Source: Desulfopila_A sp964446655 (GTDB taxonomy: Bacteria > Desulfobacterota > Desulfobulbia > Desulfobulbales > Desulfocapsaceae). From it: DNA of 64,000 nt. The stretch covers positions 37,026 to 101,025 of the forward strand of contig CAYUPL010000006.1 of NCBI GenBank assembly GCA_964446655.1, in the 5' to 3' direction. Each line of letters starts with the position of its first letter. The stretch's first letter is position 1. Of this stretch, positions 27,331 through 37,007 are shown in pieces. The notes under the pieces were generated by a model. The model saw only the letters and a list, made by a program, of their open reading frames with translations, made no database searches and was not told where the DNA came from. The translations under genes and the position numbers were made by a program.

Positions 27331-29679
27331 TTGACGTTTGATGTCGTTTTACTGCTTGTCATTGTTGCAGGAGCATTTGTGCTGTTTATTGATGGTCGCC
27401 TGCGGGTCGACCTGGTCGCCCTGTTGGTGTTGTCGGCCCTGGCGCTAACGGGACTGGTCACGGCACAAGAGGCCCTGGCCGGCTTCAGCAGTCCGGCTGT
27501 GGTCACGGTCTGGGCCTTGTTCATTCTCTCTGCCGGCCTGACTCGTACAGGTATCGCCCATCAGCTTGGCCGCCCCCTGCAGCGCTTTGCCATGGGGAGT
27601 GAAGTTCTGCTTATGACCGTACTGATGCTGGCGGCCAGCTTACTGTCAGCTCTGATTAATACGGTTACCGTGGCAGCCATTCTGTTGCCTTCTACCATGG
27701 AATTGGCGCGGCGTAGTGGCCGGCCTCCTTCCAGACTGCTTATGCCGCTGGCCCTTGGCTGTCTTCTGGGTGGCCCTTTTACCGGAATCTCAACTCCACC
27801 GAATATTCTGGTAACCGATGCACTCCGTAATGCCGGTCTTGCTCCTTTTGCTATTTTCGACTTCACTCCCATTACTGCAGCAATAGTTGTGTCGGGTGTC
27901 TTCTTCATGGTGCTTGTCGGGCGGTATCTTCTCCCCACGAATCGCCTTGCCGGCACAGGCACAGGAGATGATGCTCTGGGGAAATCCTACCAGCTCAATA
28001 CGCATCTTTTTACTACCCGAATCCCGGCGGGGTCGCCACTCAACGGCAGAACTATCGCCGAGAGTCGACTGGGCTCCGCCCTGTATATGACTGTGCTGGC
28101 CGTTAAGCGCAAAGGAGTGCTGTTGCTTGCTCCGCATCCACAAGATGTTTTGCAGAGCGGGGATATGCTTATTGTGCACGGTAGCCCTGAATATTTCCAG
28201 CGTAATCCAGCCAACAGGCATCTTCAGGTAGAGCCGCTTGAGTCGATACGAGAGGAACTGTGCCTATCCTTGCAGGTAGCGGAGGCTCATGTCAATGATG
28301 GTTCGCCGCTTCTTGGCGCCACTCTGGCGGATACCGGGCTGCGTCGGCAACACGGTATTCATCTGCTGCTGCTGTATGGACCGGAAGGGGATAAAATAGA
28401 AGATCTACGCCACCATAAGCTGGCGGTTGGCGACCGTCTTCTCATGCAGGGCGAGCGGCACGCTTTAGAGGAGCTTGTGCTTGGCAAGCTTGTCGACGGA
28501 CTGAATTTCATAACATCGGCAGAACAGAAAAAACGTGTTGGTGACCGTGCCGAGTTGCTGCCGATACGTGTTCCGGAGGGATCGGCGCTGGCCGGGCGTG
28601 ATCTGGTTGAAAGCCGTCTGGGTAACGTCTTCGGCTTGACTGTTATCGGCATCCAGCGTGGGGGAGAACTGCTCTATATGCCGTCGCCGGACCAGAAGAT
28701 TCAGGCCGATGATCTTCTTATACTGCAGGGTTCGCCGCATGATCTCAAGATCCTGGAGGGCCTCGAAGAACTGAGTATTGCCGAGCAGTCACCGGGGTTG
28801 ATTGCCGAACTGGAGTCACAGCAGATCGGAGTGACGGAAGTTCTGCTTGCACCGCGGAACACCCTGGTGGGAAAAAGTCTGGCTGACCTGCTTTTCCGGG
28901 AAAAGTACGGTATCAGTGTACTGGCTATCTGGCGACGGGGCACGGCCCATCGTACTAATCTTCAGGATATGCCGCTACAGTTTGGTGATGCCCTACTGGT
29001 TTATGGACAGCGGCGCAAACTTGAGGCGTTATCGCGTGATCCGGACTTTTTGGTACTGGATGAAGCGGCAGCCCGTGCACCGCGTTTAGAAAAGGCGCAC
29101 ATCTCGGTTATTATTATGGTTACGGTAATACTGACTGCCATTTTGGGGTACGTCCCGATATCCATTGCAGCTCTCACCGGCGCGACCCTGATGGTGCTGT
29201 TTGGTTGTCTGAGTATGGAGGAGGCCTATCGGGCCATCGAATGGAAGGTTGTATTTCTTATTGCCGCCATGTTGCCGTTGGGAGATGCGATACAGAATAC
29301 CGGTGCGGCGCAGATGGGTGCGGCTGCTTTGGTCGGTGCGGTTGGTGAACTTGGTCCTCGCTGGGTTGTGGCGGCACTTTTCAGCGTGACGGTGCTTGGT
29401 ACGCAGATCATCCCCACGGCTGCTCTGGTGGTATTGATGGCTCCGGTGGCGCTCAGTGCCTCTGCAACGTTGGGGATTTCACCCCATCTGCTGATGATGA
29501 CTGTTGCCATATCGGCCTCTTCAAGTTTTGCCAGTCCGCTTTCCCATCCGGCCCATTTACTGGTAATGGGACCAGGGGGATATCGTTTTGTAGACTATAT
29601 GAAGGTCGGTGTCCCTATAACGCTTATTGCTCTGCTGTTGTCCGTGGCGCTGCTCCCTGTTTTCTGGCCGCCATATTGA
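27331..29679 (+). CDS. SLC13/DASS-type anion symporter with four RCK_C domains
   Basis: 782 aa inner-membrane carrier. N-terminal membrane half (about 1-200), a large cytoplasmic middle with four TrkA-C (RCK_C) copies at about 225-290, 310-385, 405-475 and 495-565, and a membrane C-terminal half (about 590-780). Two copies are usual in this family (sulfate, dicarboxylate, or sulfur oxyanion carriers). TTG start 27331 has CCGGAGGA (27316-27322) upstream. In a sulfur-metabolising host sulfate or related anion uptake is plausible but not shown. Monocistronic. Confidence 0.85.
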   Translation: MTFDVVLLLVIVAGAFVLFIDGRLRVDLVALLVLSALALTGLVTAQEALAGFSSPAVVTVWALFILSAGLTRTGIAHQLGRPLQRFAMGSEVLLMTVLMLAASLLSALINTVTVAAILLPSTMELARRSGRPPSRLLMPLALGCLLGGPFTGISTPPNILVTDALRNAGLAPFAIFDFTPITAAIVVSGVFFMVLVGRYLLPTNRLAGTGTGDDALGKSYQLNTHLFTTRIPAGSPLNGRTIAESRLGSALYMTVLAVKRKGVLLLAPHPQDVLQSGDMLIVHGSPEYFQRNPANRHLQVEPLESIREELCLSLQVAEAHVNDGSPLLGATLADTGLRRQHGIHLLLLYGPEGDKIEDLRHHKLAVGDRLLMQGERHALEELVLGKLVDGLNFITSAEQKKRVGDRAELLPIRVPEGSALAGRDLVESRLGNVFGLTVIGIQRGGELLYMPSPDQKIQADDLLILQGSPHDLKILEGLEELSIAEQSPGLIAELESQQIGVTEVLLAPRNTLVGKSLADLLFREKYGISVLAIWRRGTAHRTNLQDMPLQFGDALLVYGQRRKLEALSRDPDFLVLDEAAARAPRLEKAHISVIIMVTVILTAILGYVPISIAALTGATLMVLFGCLSMEEAYRAIEWKVVFLIAAMLPLGDAIQNTGAAQMGAAALVGAVGELGPRWVVAALFSVTVLGTQIIPTAALVVLMAPVALSASATLGISPHLLMMTVAISASSSFASPLSHPAHLLVMGPGGYRFVDYMKVGVPITLIALLLSVALLPVFWPPY

Positions 29680-29808
29680 GCGGCAAGACAGGTCGTGTTT
29701 AAAACCATGGGAATGTACTTACCGGAACAACGCCGTGGAGTAAATACAGTAGTGCGGAAAAGTTACAAACCTTTATTATCTGTGTTGATTCTTGATATCC
29801 GAACCTGC

Positions 29809-31125
29809 TCAATTGGGAATATCCGTGTCGGACAGGGCCGTAATTGATTTGGGGATTTTTTTCTTCACCGTAATTCCCAGCTCGGTGAGCCTGCCGGCCT
29901 GTGCAAGGATGTTCCCTTTTCCCTTGGTCAGCTTGTTCATGGCTGATTCATAGGTGGAGGTGCAGATTCCGATCTGCTTGCCGATTTTTTCCATCTCCTC
30001 CAGAAATCCTCGTAATTTATCATATATTGCACCGGCTCGTTCGGCGATTTCTTTTGCATTGCTGTTCTGGTGCTCATAGCGCCACACATTTTCCACGGTT
30101 TTCAATGTGGCCAAAAGAGTGGTGGGTGTGACAATGATGATACGCTTTTCGTAGGCATCGGTGAACAGTTTGTCGTCATGCTCATAAGCGGCAATATATG
30201 ATGCGTCGATCGGGATGAACATGAGGACGAAATCCAGGGATGCCAAGGCATTAATGGCTGAATAGTTTTTATGGGCAAGATCGGTGACGTGACGGCGGAT
30301 GTTGAGAATGTGTTCTTTCAGGAAATCATTTTTTTGCCGGGTATCGTCACAGTTGACGCATTTTTCCCAGGCCGACAGCGAGACTTTTGAGTCTATGATA
30401 ATATCTTTACCGTCGGGAAGGTGGATCACCACATCGGGCTTGCGGAGCTGGTTGTCGCTGTTACGGTAGCCGGTCTGGACGGTGTACTCTTCGCCTTTAC
30501 GCAGGCCCGATTTTTCCAGCAACCGTTCCAGCACCAGCTCTCCCCAGTTGCCCTGCATCTTTTTGTCTCCACGAAGTGCTCTGGTCAGGTTGGCTGCTTC
30601 GTTGTTGATCTGCTGGTTGAGCTGGCGCAGGTGGAGGATCTCTTCCTTCAGAGAGGCGCGTTCTCTGATATCGTTAACCTGGATGTCGTCGATCCGTTTC
30701 TGAAAACTGCGCAACTGATCCTGCAGAGGGTGAAGCAATGCGGTAACTCGCTCTTTATTTTCATGGCCGAACTTTTCACTTTTTTCTTCAAAGATCTGCT
30801 GGGCCAGTGATTGGAACTGCAACCGCAGATTTTCTCTGGCATCTTCTAAAAGAGCAAGTTTTTCAGCACTGCCTTTTCGCTCAGCTTTGAGAAGGGTCAT
30901 CAGCCCGGCAATGCGGACTTCCTGTTGTTTGACTTCCTCCTCGAGGAGACTCGCCTTTTCGCGATACTCAATCAGAAGACAGTTGTTTTTTTCCCCTTCC
31001 CGGCGCAGGTCTCTGCTGCGCAGCCAAGTGAGCAGCAGGAAAAAAAGGAGAAGAAAGCTGAGTCCTGCCAGTCCGGCGACAGCATGAGGAAGGTAGGATT
31101 GCAGGTGCAGTGGAATAAAATCCAT
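29809..31125 (-). CDS. rmuC: RmuC-family DNA recombination protein
   Basis: 438 aa. N-terminal membrane anchor (about 13-35), a long coiled coil (about 40-190), then the RmuC core, a PD-(D/E)xK nuclease-like domain, with MQGNWGELVLERLLE, KPDVVIHLPDG, IIDSKVSLSAWE and the C-terminal QAGRLTELGITVKKK. RmuC limits rearrangements at inverted repeats in E. coli; nuclease activity is inferred from the fold. Length is typical. Not linked to neighbours. Confidence 0.9.
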   Translation of the reverse strand: MDFIPLHLQSYLPHAVAGLAGLSFLLLFFLLLTWLRSRDLRREGEKNNCLLIEYREKASLLEEEVKQQEVRIAGLMTLLKAERKGSAEKLALLEDARENLRLQFQSLAQQIFEEKSEKFGHENKERVTALLHPLQDQLRSFQKRIDDIQVNDIRERASLKEEILHLRQLNQQINNEAANLTRALRGDKKMQGNWGELVLERLLEKSGLRKGEEYTVQTGYRNSDNQLRKPDVVIHLPDGKDIIIDSKVSLSAWEKCVNCDDTRQKNDFLKEHILNIRRHVTDLAHKNYSAINALASLDFVLMFIPIDASYIAAYEHDDKLFTDAYEKRIIIVTPTTLLATLKTVENVWRYEHQNSNAKEIAERAGAIYDKLRGFLEEMEKIGKQIGICTSTYESAMNKLTKGKGNILAQAGRLTELGITVKKKIPKSITALSDTDIPN

Positions 31126-31248
31126 AAAAGATATGCTGAATAACTGAATGAAAGCGAACCAGACTTATTGCCTGGAACGGTCTACGGTGTGATCCTGAAA
31201 ACGGCTCAAACCGGCAACCGGTCCATGTCTTTACTTTATTGTTCATCT

Positions 31249-31312
31249 CCCGCCGTTGGCGATGCGGCAAACGCCGTGTCTTGCAGTCGCCAATAGAGTG
31301 GCGGCCGGCGGG
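31249..31312. other. Long structured inverted repeat between rmuC and gspB
   Basis: Nested complementary arms: CCCGCCG (31249-31255) with CGGCGGG (31306-31312), TTGGCGA (31256-31262) with TCGCCAA (31287-31293), and an inner GCGGC-AAAC-GCCGT hairpin (31264-31277). No U-run follows on either strand. It lies 58 bp after the gspB stop on the minus strand and may be a 3' structure or a repeat element. Confidence 0.5.
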
Positions 31313-31369
31313 ATCTGCTGAAGGGTACAAAGAGGCATGCGCCTTGTCAAACGAAAAGGTTTTCCCGTA

Positions 31370-32020
31370 TCAATAAGCCTTCATGCGAAAACGGATGTCA
31401 GTTGAACGCAGTATGACCCCTTCAGGAGTAATTTCTTCCAGAATGAAATTCTGATCGACACGTTCCTTTTCTCTGACAATAGTTTTGTTGATAAGGATCA
31501 TACGGAGTTGAGGATCGGATGAGTAGGCATGGCCCGCAAGATCAAAAGTGGGAATTGTTTCCTGGAGTAATGGGTCCAATTCTTCCAGATAGGGTATGGC
31601 GGGATCTACTTCCACGGCAGGCAACGATTGAGGTTGGTATAGAGTAGAAAGAGGTTGCGGCTCGACAATGGTGTCGTCTGTTGACGGCAGGGCTACAGCA
31701 ATTTTTTTACCTGTTGCTCTGAGTTCTGGAATGATATTTTCCTGCTGCTCCTCAGACGTGCTGCCGGTTGGATTGTTTTCCGTTTCTAAGGAGACTGGAG
31801 TGTTTTTTGGAGACATTGAATTGTTCAGCCGAGACATAACAGCATACGTGGCAGCCAGGGAGAAAACGATAAGACAAAAAAGAAAGAGCCAAAATATTGA
31901 TTTGTTACGTTTTCCTCCAGGAAAAGGCCGAGAAGAATGAATGGCATGGAGTTGCGCCGTGGAGAGTTCGGCCTGCCTCTTTGCTTCAGATTTTTTCAGT
32001 GCTTTAAGTATGTATGACAT
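31370..32020 (-). CDS. gspB: GspB-like type II secretion accessory protein
   Basis: 216 aa. The N-terminus MSYILKALKKSEAKRQ is the hallmark of GspB/ExeB proteins; a membrane anchor lies at about 41-62 and the periplasmic part ends in the GspB domain (QLRMILINKTIVREKE, DQNFILEEITPEGVILR). With GspA it helps place the secretin through peptidoglycan in Aeromonas and Vibrio. It sits downstream of gspA, divergent from the main gsp operon. Confidence 0.85.
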   Translation of the reverse strand: MSYILKALKKSEAKRQAELSTAQLHAIHSSRPFPGGKRNKSIFWLFLFCLIVFSLAATYAVMSRLNNSMSPKNTPVSLETENNPTGSTSEEQQENIIPELRATGKKIAVALPSTDDTIVEPQPLSTLYQPQSLPAVEVDPAIPYLEELDPLLQETIPTFDLAGHAYSSDPQLRMILINKTIVREKERVDQNFILEEITPEGVILRSTDIRFRMKAY

Positions 32021-32052
32021 GACCTGTACCTGTTTACCGGAGTGAGCAGTCG

Positions 32053-33123
32053 TTATTCAGCCTGGAATCTCTCCGCATCCGAAGTGACTTGGTCCAGAGG
32101 GTCAGCCGAGCTGCCGCGTGTGATATCCGCCTCGTTGCTCCTCTGTTCCTGTCCATATTCCTCTTCTATGAGGGCGCTGTTATAAAATCGCAACGATCCG
32201 TCATAATGAGAAAAAAATAGGAATGTGGCTGTTCCCAAAAAGAGAAGAGCCAGAATAAACAGCACTGCTCTTCGGACAAAACGAATGGAGGACTTTGGCG
32301 TTATGGCAGGGATTTCTCCTAGAACTTCTCTGCCGGCCTGCAGCATGATTGACTCAGAAACCTGGTCTTTTCCTTCTGCATACGCACCGAGAAGAGCGCG
32401 GTCACACAGGATGTTGATGAGCCGTGGGATTCCCCGGCTCAACCGATATGCCTGGTCGAGGGCTTTCTCTGTAAAAAATTGCATTCTGCCGCCTCCGGCG
32501 ATAATAAGACGGTGCTGAATAAACCCTGCAACATCAGTTTTCTGCAGCGGCGCAAGGTGGTATCTGCTTGTAATTCTCTGGTCTATCTGCGAAACCCTGG
32601 GATCCTTGAGCTTTTCCTGAAGCTCCGGCTGGCCGATGAGAACAATCTTGAGAAGCTTGGCGGTGTCTGTTTCCAGATTCGTCAGTAAACGGAGCTGTTC
32701 CAGTACTTCCATGTTGAGGTTCTGGGCTTCATCAATTATGAGAACTGTAGTTTTCCCCTCTGCATGTGACTTGAGGAGATGGTTGTTGATGCCATCAATA
32801 TATGTTTTTCTCGATGTGCTGTTTCTGGAGAAAGGGATATCAAGTTCTTCGCAGATGGTTTCAAGCAGTTCCCGGACACTCAGTTTGGGGTTGACGATCA
32901 TGGCCGTTTCGGTATTTTGCGGAAGCTGTTCAAGGAGGCTGCGACACACTGTTGTTTTGCCGGTTCCCACATCGCCGGTGAGGAGAATCAGGCAGCCGTC
33001 ACTGGTTATGCCATACAGCAGATGAGCCAGTGCTTCACGGTGATGCTCGCTCATGTAGAGATAGCGGGGATTGGGCGATATGGTGAATGGCTTTTCCTTG
33101 AGCCCGAAATAATCGGTATACAT
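32053..33123 (-). CDS. gspA: GspA/ExeA-type AAA ATPase
   Basis: About 356 aa. Walker A GDVGTGKTT, Walker B VLIIDEAQN, sensor region DQRITSRYHLAPL; a single membrane helix near residue 270-290 follows the ATPase. ExeA partners with ExeB in secretin assembly. The family N-terminus MYTDYFGLKEKPF fits ATG 33123; an upstream ATG at 33141 in frame is possible and has a weak GGGGGA site, so the start is uncertain. Shares a promoter region with the divergent gspF. Confidence 0.88.
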   Translation of the reverse strand: MYTDYFGLKEKPFTISPNPRYLYMSEHHREALAHLLYGITSDGCLILLTGDVGTGKTTVCRSLLEQLPQNTETAMIVNPKLSVRELLETICEELDIPFSRNSTSRKTYIDGINNHLLKSHAEGKTTVLIIDEAQNLNMEVLEQLRLLTNLETDTAKLLKIVLIGQPELQEKLKDPRVSQIDQRITSRYHLAPLQKTDVAGFIQHRLIIAGGGRMQFFTEKALDQAYRLSRGIPRLINILCDRALLGAYAEGKDQVSESIMLQAGREVLGEIPAITPKSSIRFVRRAVLFILALLFLGTATFLFFSHYDGSLRFYNSALIEEEYGQEQRSNEADITRGSSADPLDQVTSDAERFQAE

Positions 33124-33346
33124 GACGTAACGCCATAACATGAGGTTGTATATCCCCCGGTGCAGGACAGGGAAAATATGATGAAGGCATGTCTCCTCTG
33201 GTGCAGAGGACCCGCAATAATCCGGTCAACGTTGGATGAACCAACTATATATGAATTTGTCTCTATTTTCCAATTTTCTTTGTTTGGCATTGTAATTCGT
33301 CAAAGGATTACATAAAATTATAGATTAACAAAGAAAAAGGTGAATT

Positions 33347-34573
33347 ATGCCCGTTTATGAATACAAAGCCCTCGATAAAGCAGGGAAAAACCGTAAAGGT
33401 ATTATTGATGCGGACAGCACCAATAGTGCCCGGAAAAAGCTGCGAGCCACGGGGAACTATCCCATTTCTATTCAGGAGAGTTCCTCCAGAGCCCGGAAAA
33501 GAGAAGGTGGCAAGCAGGCCTCGTTACGTTTTTTTGACCGTATAACTTCAAAAGAAATTCATATTTTTACTCGGCAGCTTGCTACCTTGCTTGGCGCCAG
33601 AATCCCGCTGGTTCCTTCGCTCTCCTCCCTTATTGCGCAGACTGATAATCCAGCTTTTAAAAAAATAATTGCCCAGATCAAGGAATCGGTCAACGAAGGA
33701 AAAACGCTCACAAATGCCATGGCGGAGCATCCCAAGGTCTTTTCCACCATCTACCTCAATATGATACGGGCCGGCGAAGCCTCGGGATCACTGGATATAG
33801 TCATGGAAAAGCTGGCCGATTTCGGCGAAAAGCAGGAAGCCCTCAAGGGCAAGCTGACGGCAGCTCTTATTTATCCATGTGTTATGGCTTTGATCTGTGT
33901 TGGTGTGTTGTTTATACTTATTACGTATATCATTCCCAATATAACCCAGGTATTTGTCGAAATGGACAGAATTCTCCCTCTGCCCACGCGGATTCTACTT
34001 GGAGTGAGTGACTTTTTGATTGCTTATTGGTTTGTTGTGGCTGCTTTTGTGGTGCTGGTGGTTGTAGGGACAAGATTTTTTATCAGGAGCAAGAGAGGGC
34101 GCTACCTTTGGGATTATCTTCTGCTGAAGATTCCTGTTGTCGGGACGGTATTGCAGAAAATAATTCTGGCCCGCTTTTCCTCAACACTGGGAAGCCTGTT
34201 GGAAAGTGGCGTCGGGCTGATCGCTTCGATGGAGATCGTCAAGACAATCATGAATAACAGTAGAATCTCCCAAGTGGTTGACGAAGCCATTGGGCAGATC
34301 AGAGAGGGAAAGAGCATGACCATTTCCTTGAGTAATTCCCCTTGGTTTCCCCCGATGTTTGTGCAGATGGTGGGCGTAGGTGAGCAGGCCGGTACGCTTG
34401 AAAAAATGCTGAGTAAGGTGGCTCAGGCCTATGAGCGGGAAGTGGAGTCTGCCATAATGGGAATGACGGCGTTGATAGAGCCGATCATGATTGTGCTGAT
34501 GGGTGGTGTTGTCGGAGTGATTATTCTTTCTATTCTGCTGCCTATTTTTGAAATGAACCAGATGATCGGCTAG
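33347..34573 (+). CDS. gspF: GspF, type II secretion inner-membrane platform protein
   Basis: 408 aa. N-terminal MPVYEYKALDKAGKNRKGIIDADS is the GspF start; two T2SSF domains at about 70-195 and 275-400 with three TM segments near 170-195, 220-245 and 375-400. It anchors the GspE ATPase and assembles pseudopili. First gene of the rightward gsp operon; the usual GspE neighbour is at the operon's far end instead. AAAAAGGTGA supplies the ribosome site. Confidence 0.92.
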   Translation: MPVYEYKALDKAGKNRKGIIDADSTNSARKKLRATGNYPISIQESSSRARKREGGKQASLRFFDRITSKEIHIFTRQLATLLGARIPLVPSLSSLIAQTDNPAFKKIIAQIKESVNEGKTLTNAMAEHPKVFSTIYLNMIRAGEASGSLDIVMEKLADFGEKQEALKGKLTAALIYPCVMALICVGVLFILITYIIPNITQVFVEMDRILPLPTRILLGVSDFLIAYWFVVAAFVVLVVVGTRFFIRSKRGRYLWDYLLLKIPVVGTVLQKIILARFSSTLGSLLESGVGLIASMEIVKTIMNNSRISQVVDEAIGQIREGKSMTISLSNSPWFPPMFVQMVGVGEQAGTLEKMLSKVAQAYEREVESAIMGMTALIEPIMIVLMGGVVGVIILSILLPIFEMNQMIG

Positions 34574-34783
34574 CAAAAGTTAAAATAGGGTGTACAATAC
34601 AGGCAAATTCTTTTTTTTTGGTGGTCATGAGTGTGATATGTTTTTGGAACACGATGACGATCCAGGAGAAAAACAGCATACATACCCCTCAACTGACGTT
34701 AGATTGGATTTGCATGGAAATTTTGCATCTTGAGGACAAGAAACAAGGCGATAAATGAACAACATACCTATGAGGACATAATC

Positions 34784-36997
34784 GTGAAAAATATATCAGG
34801 CAATTTCGTCGTTCTCCTCTCGGCAACCTTTTCTCTGTTGTTAACGGTACCGTGTCTGAGCCTTGCCGGCTATATCAAGGATCCCGCCTTTGGCGACGGT
34901 GGGGTTCAATTGGTCGAAATTGACAACCTCCACGACAGGGTTTTTGCTGCGACAAGCCTGCAAAACGGCAAAATCGTGGTGGCCGGCACCAGCGACAACA
35001 GTGCGACCACGGATATTGCCGTTGTCCGGTTGAATACTGACGGCAGTCTGGATACCAGCTTTAATATTGACGGCAAAGCCGTCTTATTTCAAGGAGGTGG
35101 AGATGACGGCGCCAATGATGTAGTGGTGAAAGAGGATGGCACAATTCTTGTGGCCGGTTTTACGCGGGAGGACAGCGAAGCGCCGAAAAAATTCTCGCTC
35201 CTGCAGATAACTTCAGCGGGAAATCCTGATCTCGGTTTCGGTCCCGATTCTTCCGGTGCAGTGACACTGGAGGATGGAGAGAGCGGCGGCGAAGCTTTTG
35301 CCCTTAACATTGACGGGGAAAACCGTATTATTGCAGGCGGTATGATCTTTTCCGATACACGGAAATGGGCTGTAGCTGCCAGATATCTTGAAGACGGCAG
35401 TCTTGATACCACCTTTGGTACCGGTGGGTTCCGTCGAATAGAAGTTGATGATACCGCAGCACATTTCATACTCTTGCAGGGTGACGGTAAGATCATTCTT
35501 GGCGGCGTGCAGGAAAATGAGGAAGGTAAAAGAGCGATCCTGTTTCGTCTTCATGAAGACGGCTCGGTAGATGATACCTATGGCACCGATGGCGCTGCCT
35601 ATCTCGACGATCTCACCGGCGATTCAGAGTTTAACGCCGCAGTCATCCTTGAAGATGACTCAGTGGTTGCAGCGGGGTATACCACAACTGCTGATAGAAA
35701 AAGTATAACCACGGCAAAATTTACCTCCGTCGGTTCGCTCAATATCTCCTATGGCACCAACGGTCTGGTGGTGAACGACCTCGGCAATGATGGTGTTGCC
35801 TACGGTATTGCTGCACAAGATGATGGCGGCTTGCTGATTGCCGGAGAAGGCGGAAATGGTACCAACAAGGATATAGTCCTTATCGACCTGGACAGTTCTG
35901 GAGCAGTGCAGAGCAGTACGATTTTGACAGGATCTCGCGAGATGGGAAATAGCGCTGAGACTGATATTTTCTCTGCTCCTCAGGAAAACAGCACCGAATT
36001 TGACTCTCAAGATGAAGAGCTTGTGGTCGTTCAGCAAAAAGGCGCCCCTCTTCTTACCGATATCAGAGGAGAAGATGATAGCGGTCGAGCTGTGATGCTG
36101 ATGGATGACGGTCGGGTACTGGTTGCCGGTTTTGCAGGCGACGGCATCTATGATGATATGGTTGTGGTTGCCTTTACAAGTGATACCGATGCGGATACGC
36201 CCGGGGTGGCCACAAACCCCCGCGATATTCCCTACTATATCGGTACTATGTCGGTGACCAACGTTACCCGCAACAGTGCCATGTCCGGTGGTGTGATCAC
36301 CGAAAACGCTCTTTATGTCTGTGAAGAGTCGGAATCGTCTCCAGAAGAAGACTGTCGCCCGATGGTAGTTGCTCGTGGTGTTGCCTATGGAGTGGCTCCA
36401 TATCCTTCCTATCGTGTGCCTGGAGATTCAACAGGTACAGGTGGGAGTGGAGCGGTGGCTGATGAACTGACGTCGGTTTTCCCCGCCTGGGTTGAGAATT
36501 CGACACATAATTCCATCGTGGTACGATGGGGGCAGACTGAGGATGGCAGCGATGCAGGAACCTTTGGTAGTGATATAACGGGAATAACACCAGACATGGT
36601 GTATTATGTCCGTGCCTATGCTGTTCTTGCAGATGATAGAGTAATTTATGGTAACCAAAAAACATTTAAAACGGATGATGCCTGTTTTATTGCCACTGCT
36701 GCCTATGGTTCTGCGCTGCAATCACATATTGATGTGCTGCGTCTCTTCCGTGACAAATATTTGAAAAACACCACAACCGGGAAACAATTCGTCGGCTTAT
36801 ATTACAAGTGGTCGCCAGGTATTGCTGAGTTTATTGAAAAATCATCTCTTTTGCAGGCTGCTGTGCGTATCATTCTTTTTCCCTTTGTTGTTTTCAGTTA
36901 TTTCATGGTTTCTTTTTCTCTGCAGATAAAGGCTCTGCTTCTGCTTTTACTGGGTTGCACCTGGTATTGCTCTCATTTTTTTCTTTCAAGGAGATAA
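34784..36997 (+). CDS. Secreted delta-60-repeat protein with CFI-box C-terminus
   Basis: About 737 aa. Start GTG 34784 with GAGGA seven bases upstream; the longer frame from 34730 lacks one. Residues 1-30 look like a signal peptide. From about 30 to 450 are repeated delta-60 type (beta-propeller) motifs such as VVRLNTDGSLDTSF and RYLEDGSLDTTFGTGG. After a low-complexity region and a fibronectin-like segment (about 470-640) the C-terminus begins CFIATAAYGS, continues FRDKYLKNTTTGKQF and GLYYKWSPGIAEFIE, then two hydrophobic segments, which is the CFI-box C-terminal sorting-like domain. It sits in the T2SS operon between gspF and gspG, so it is a likely substrate or surface component of that system (inference). 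Confidence 0.8.
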   Translation: MKNISGNFVVLLSATFSLLLTVPCLSLAGYIKDPAFGDGGVQLVEIDNLHDRVFAATSLQNGKIVVAGTSDNSATTDIAVVRLNTDGSLDTSFNIDGKAVLFQGGGDDGANDVVVKEDGTILVAGFTREDSEAPKKFSLLQITSAGNPDLGFGPDSSGAVTLEDGESGGEAFALNIDGENRIIAGGMIFSDTRKWAVAARYLEDGSLDTTFGTGGFRRIEVDDTAAHFILLQGDGKIILGGVQENEEGKRAILFRLHEDGSVDDTYGTDGAAYLDDLTGDSEFNAAVILEDDSVVAAGYTTTADRKSITTAKFTSVGSLNISYGTNGLVVNDLGNDGVAYGIAAQDDGGLLIAGEGGNGTNKDIVLIDLDSSGAVQSSTILTGSREMGNSAETDIFSAPQENSTEFDSQDEELVVVQQKGAPLLTDIRGEDDSGRAVMLMDDGRVLVAGFAGDGIYDDMVVVAFTSDTDADTPGVATNPRDIPYYIGTMSVTNVTRNSAMSGGVITENALYVCEESESSPEEDCRPMVVARGVAYGVAPYPSYRVPGDSTGTGGSGAVADELTSVFPAWVENSTHNSIVVRWGQTEDGSDAGTFGSDITGITPDMVYYVRAYAVLADDRVIYGNQKTFKTDDACFIATAAYGSALQSHIDVLRLFRDKYLKNTTTGKQFVGLYYKWSPGIAEFIEKSSLLQAAVRIILFPFVVFSYFMVSFSLQIKALLLLLLGCTWYCSHFFLSRR

Positions 36998-37007
36998 CAC
37001 GATTTTC

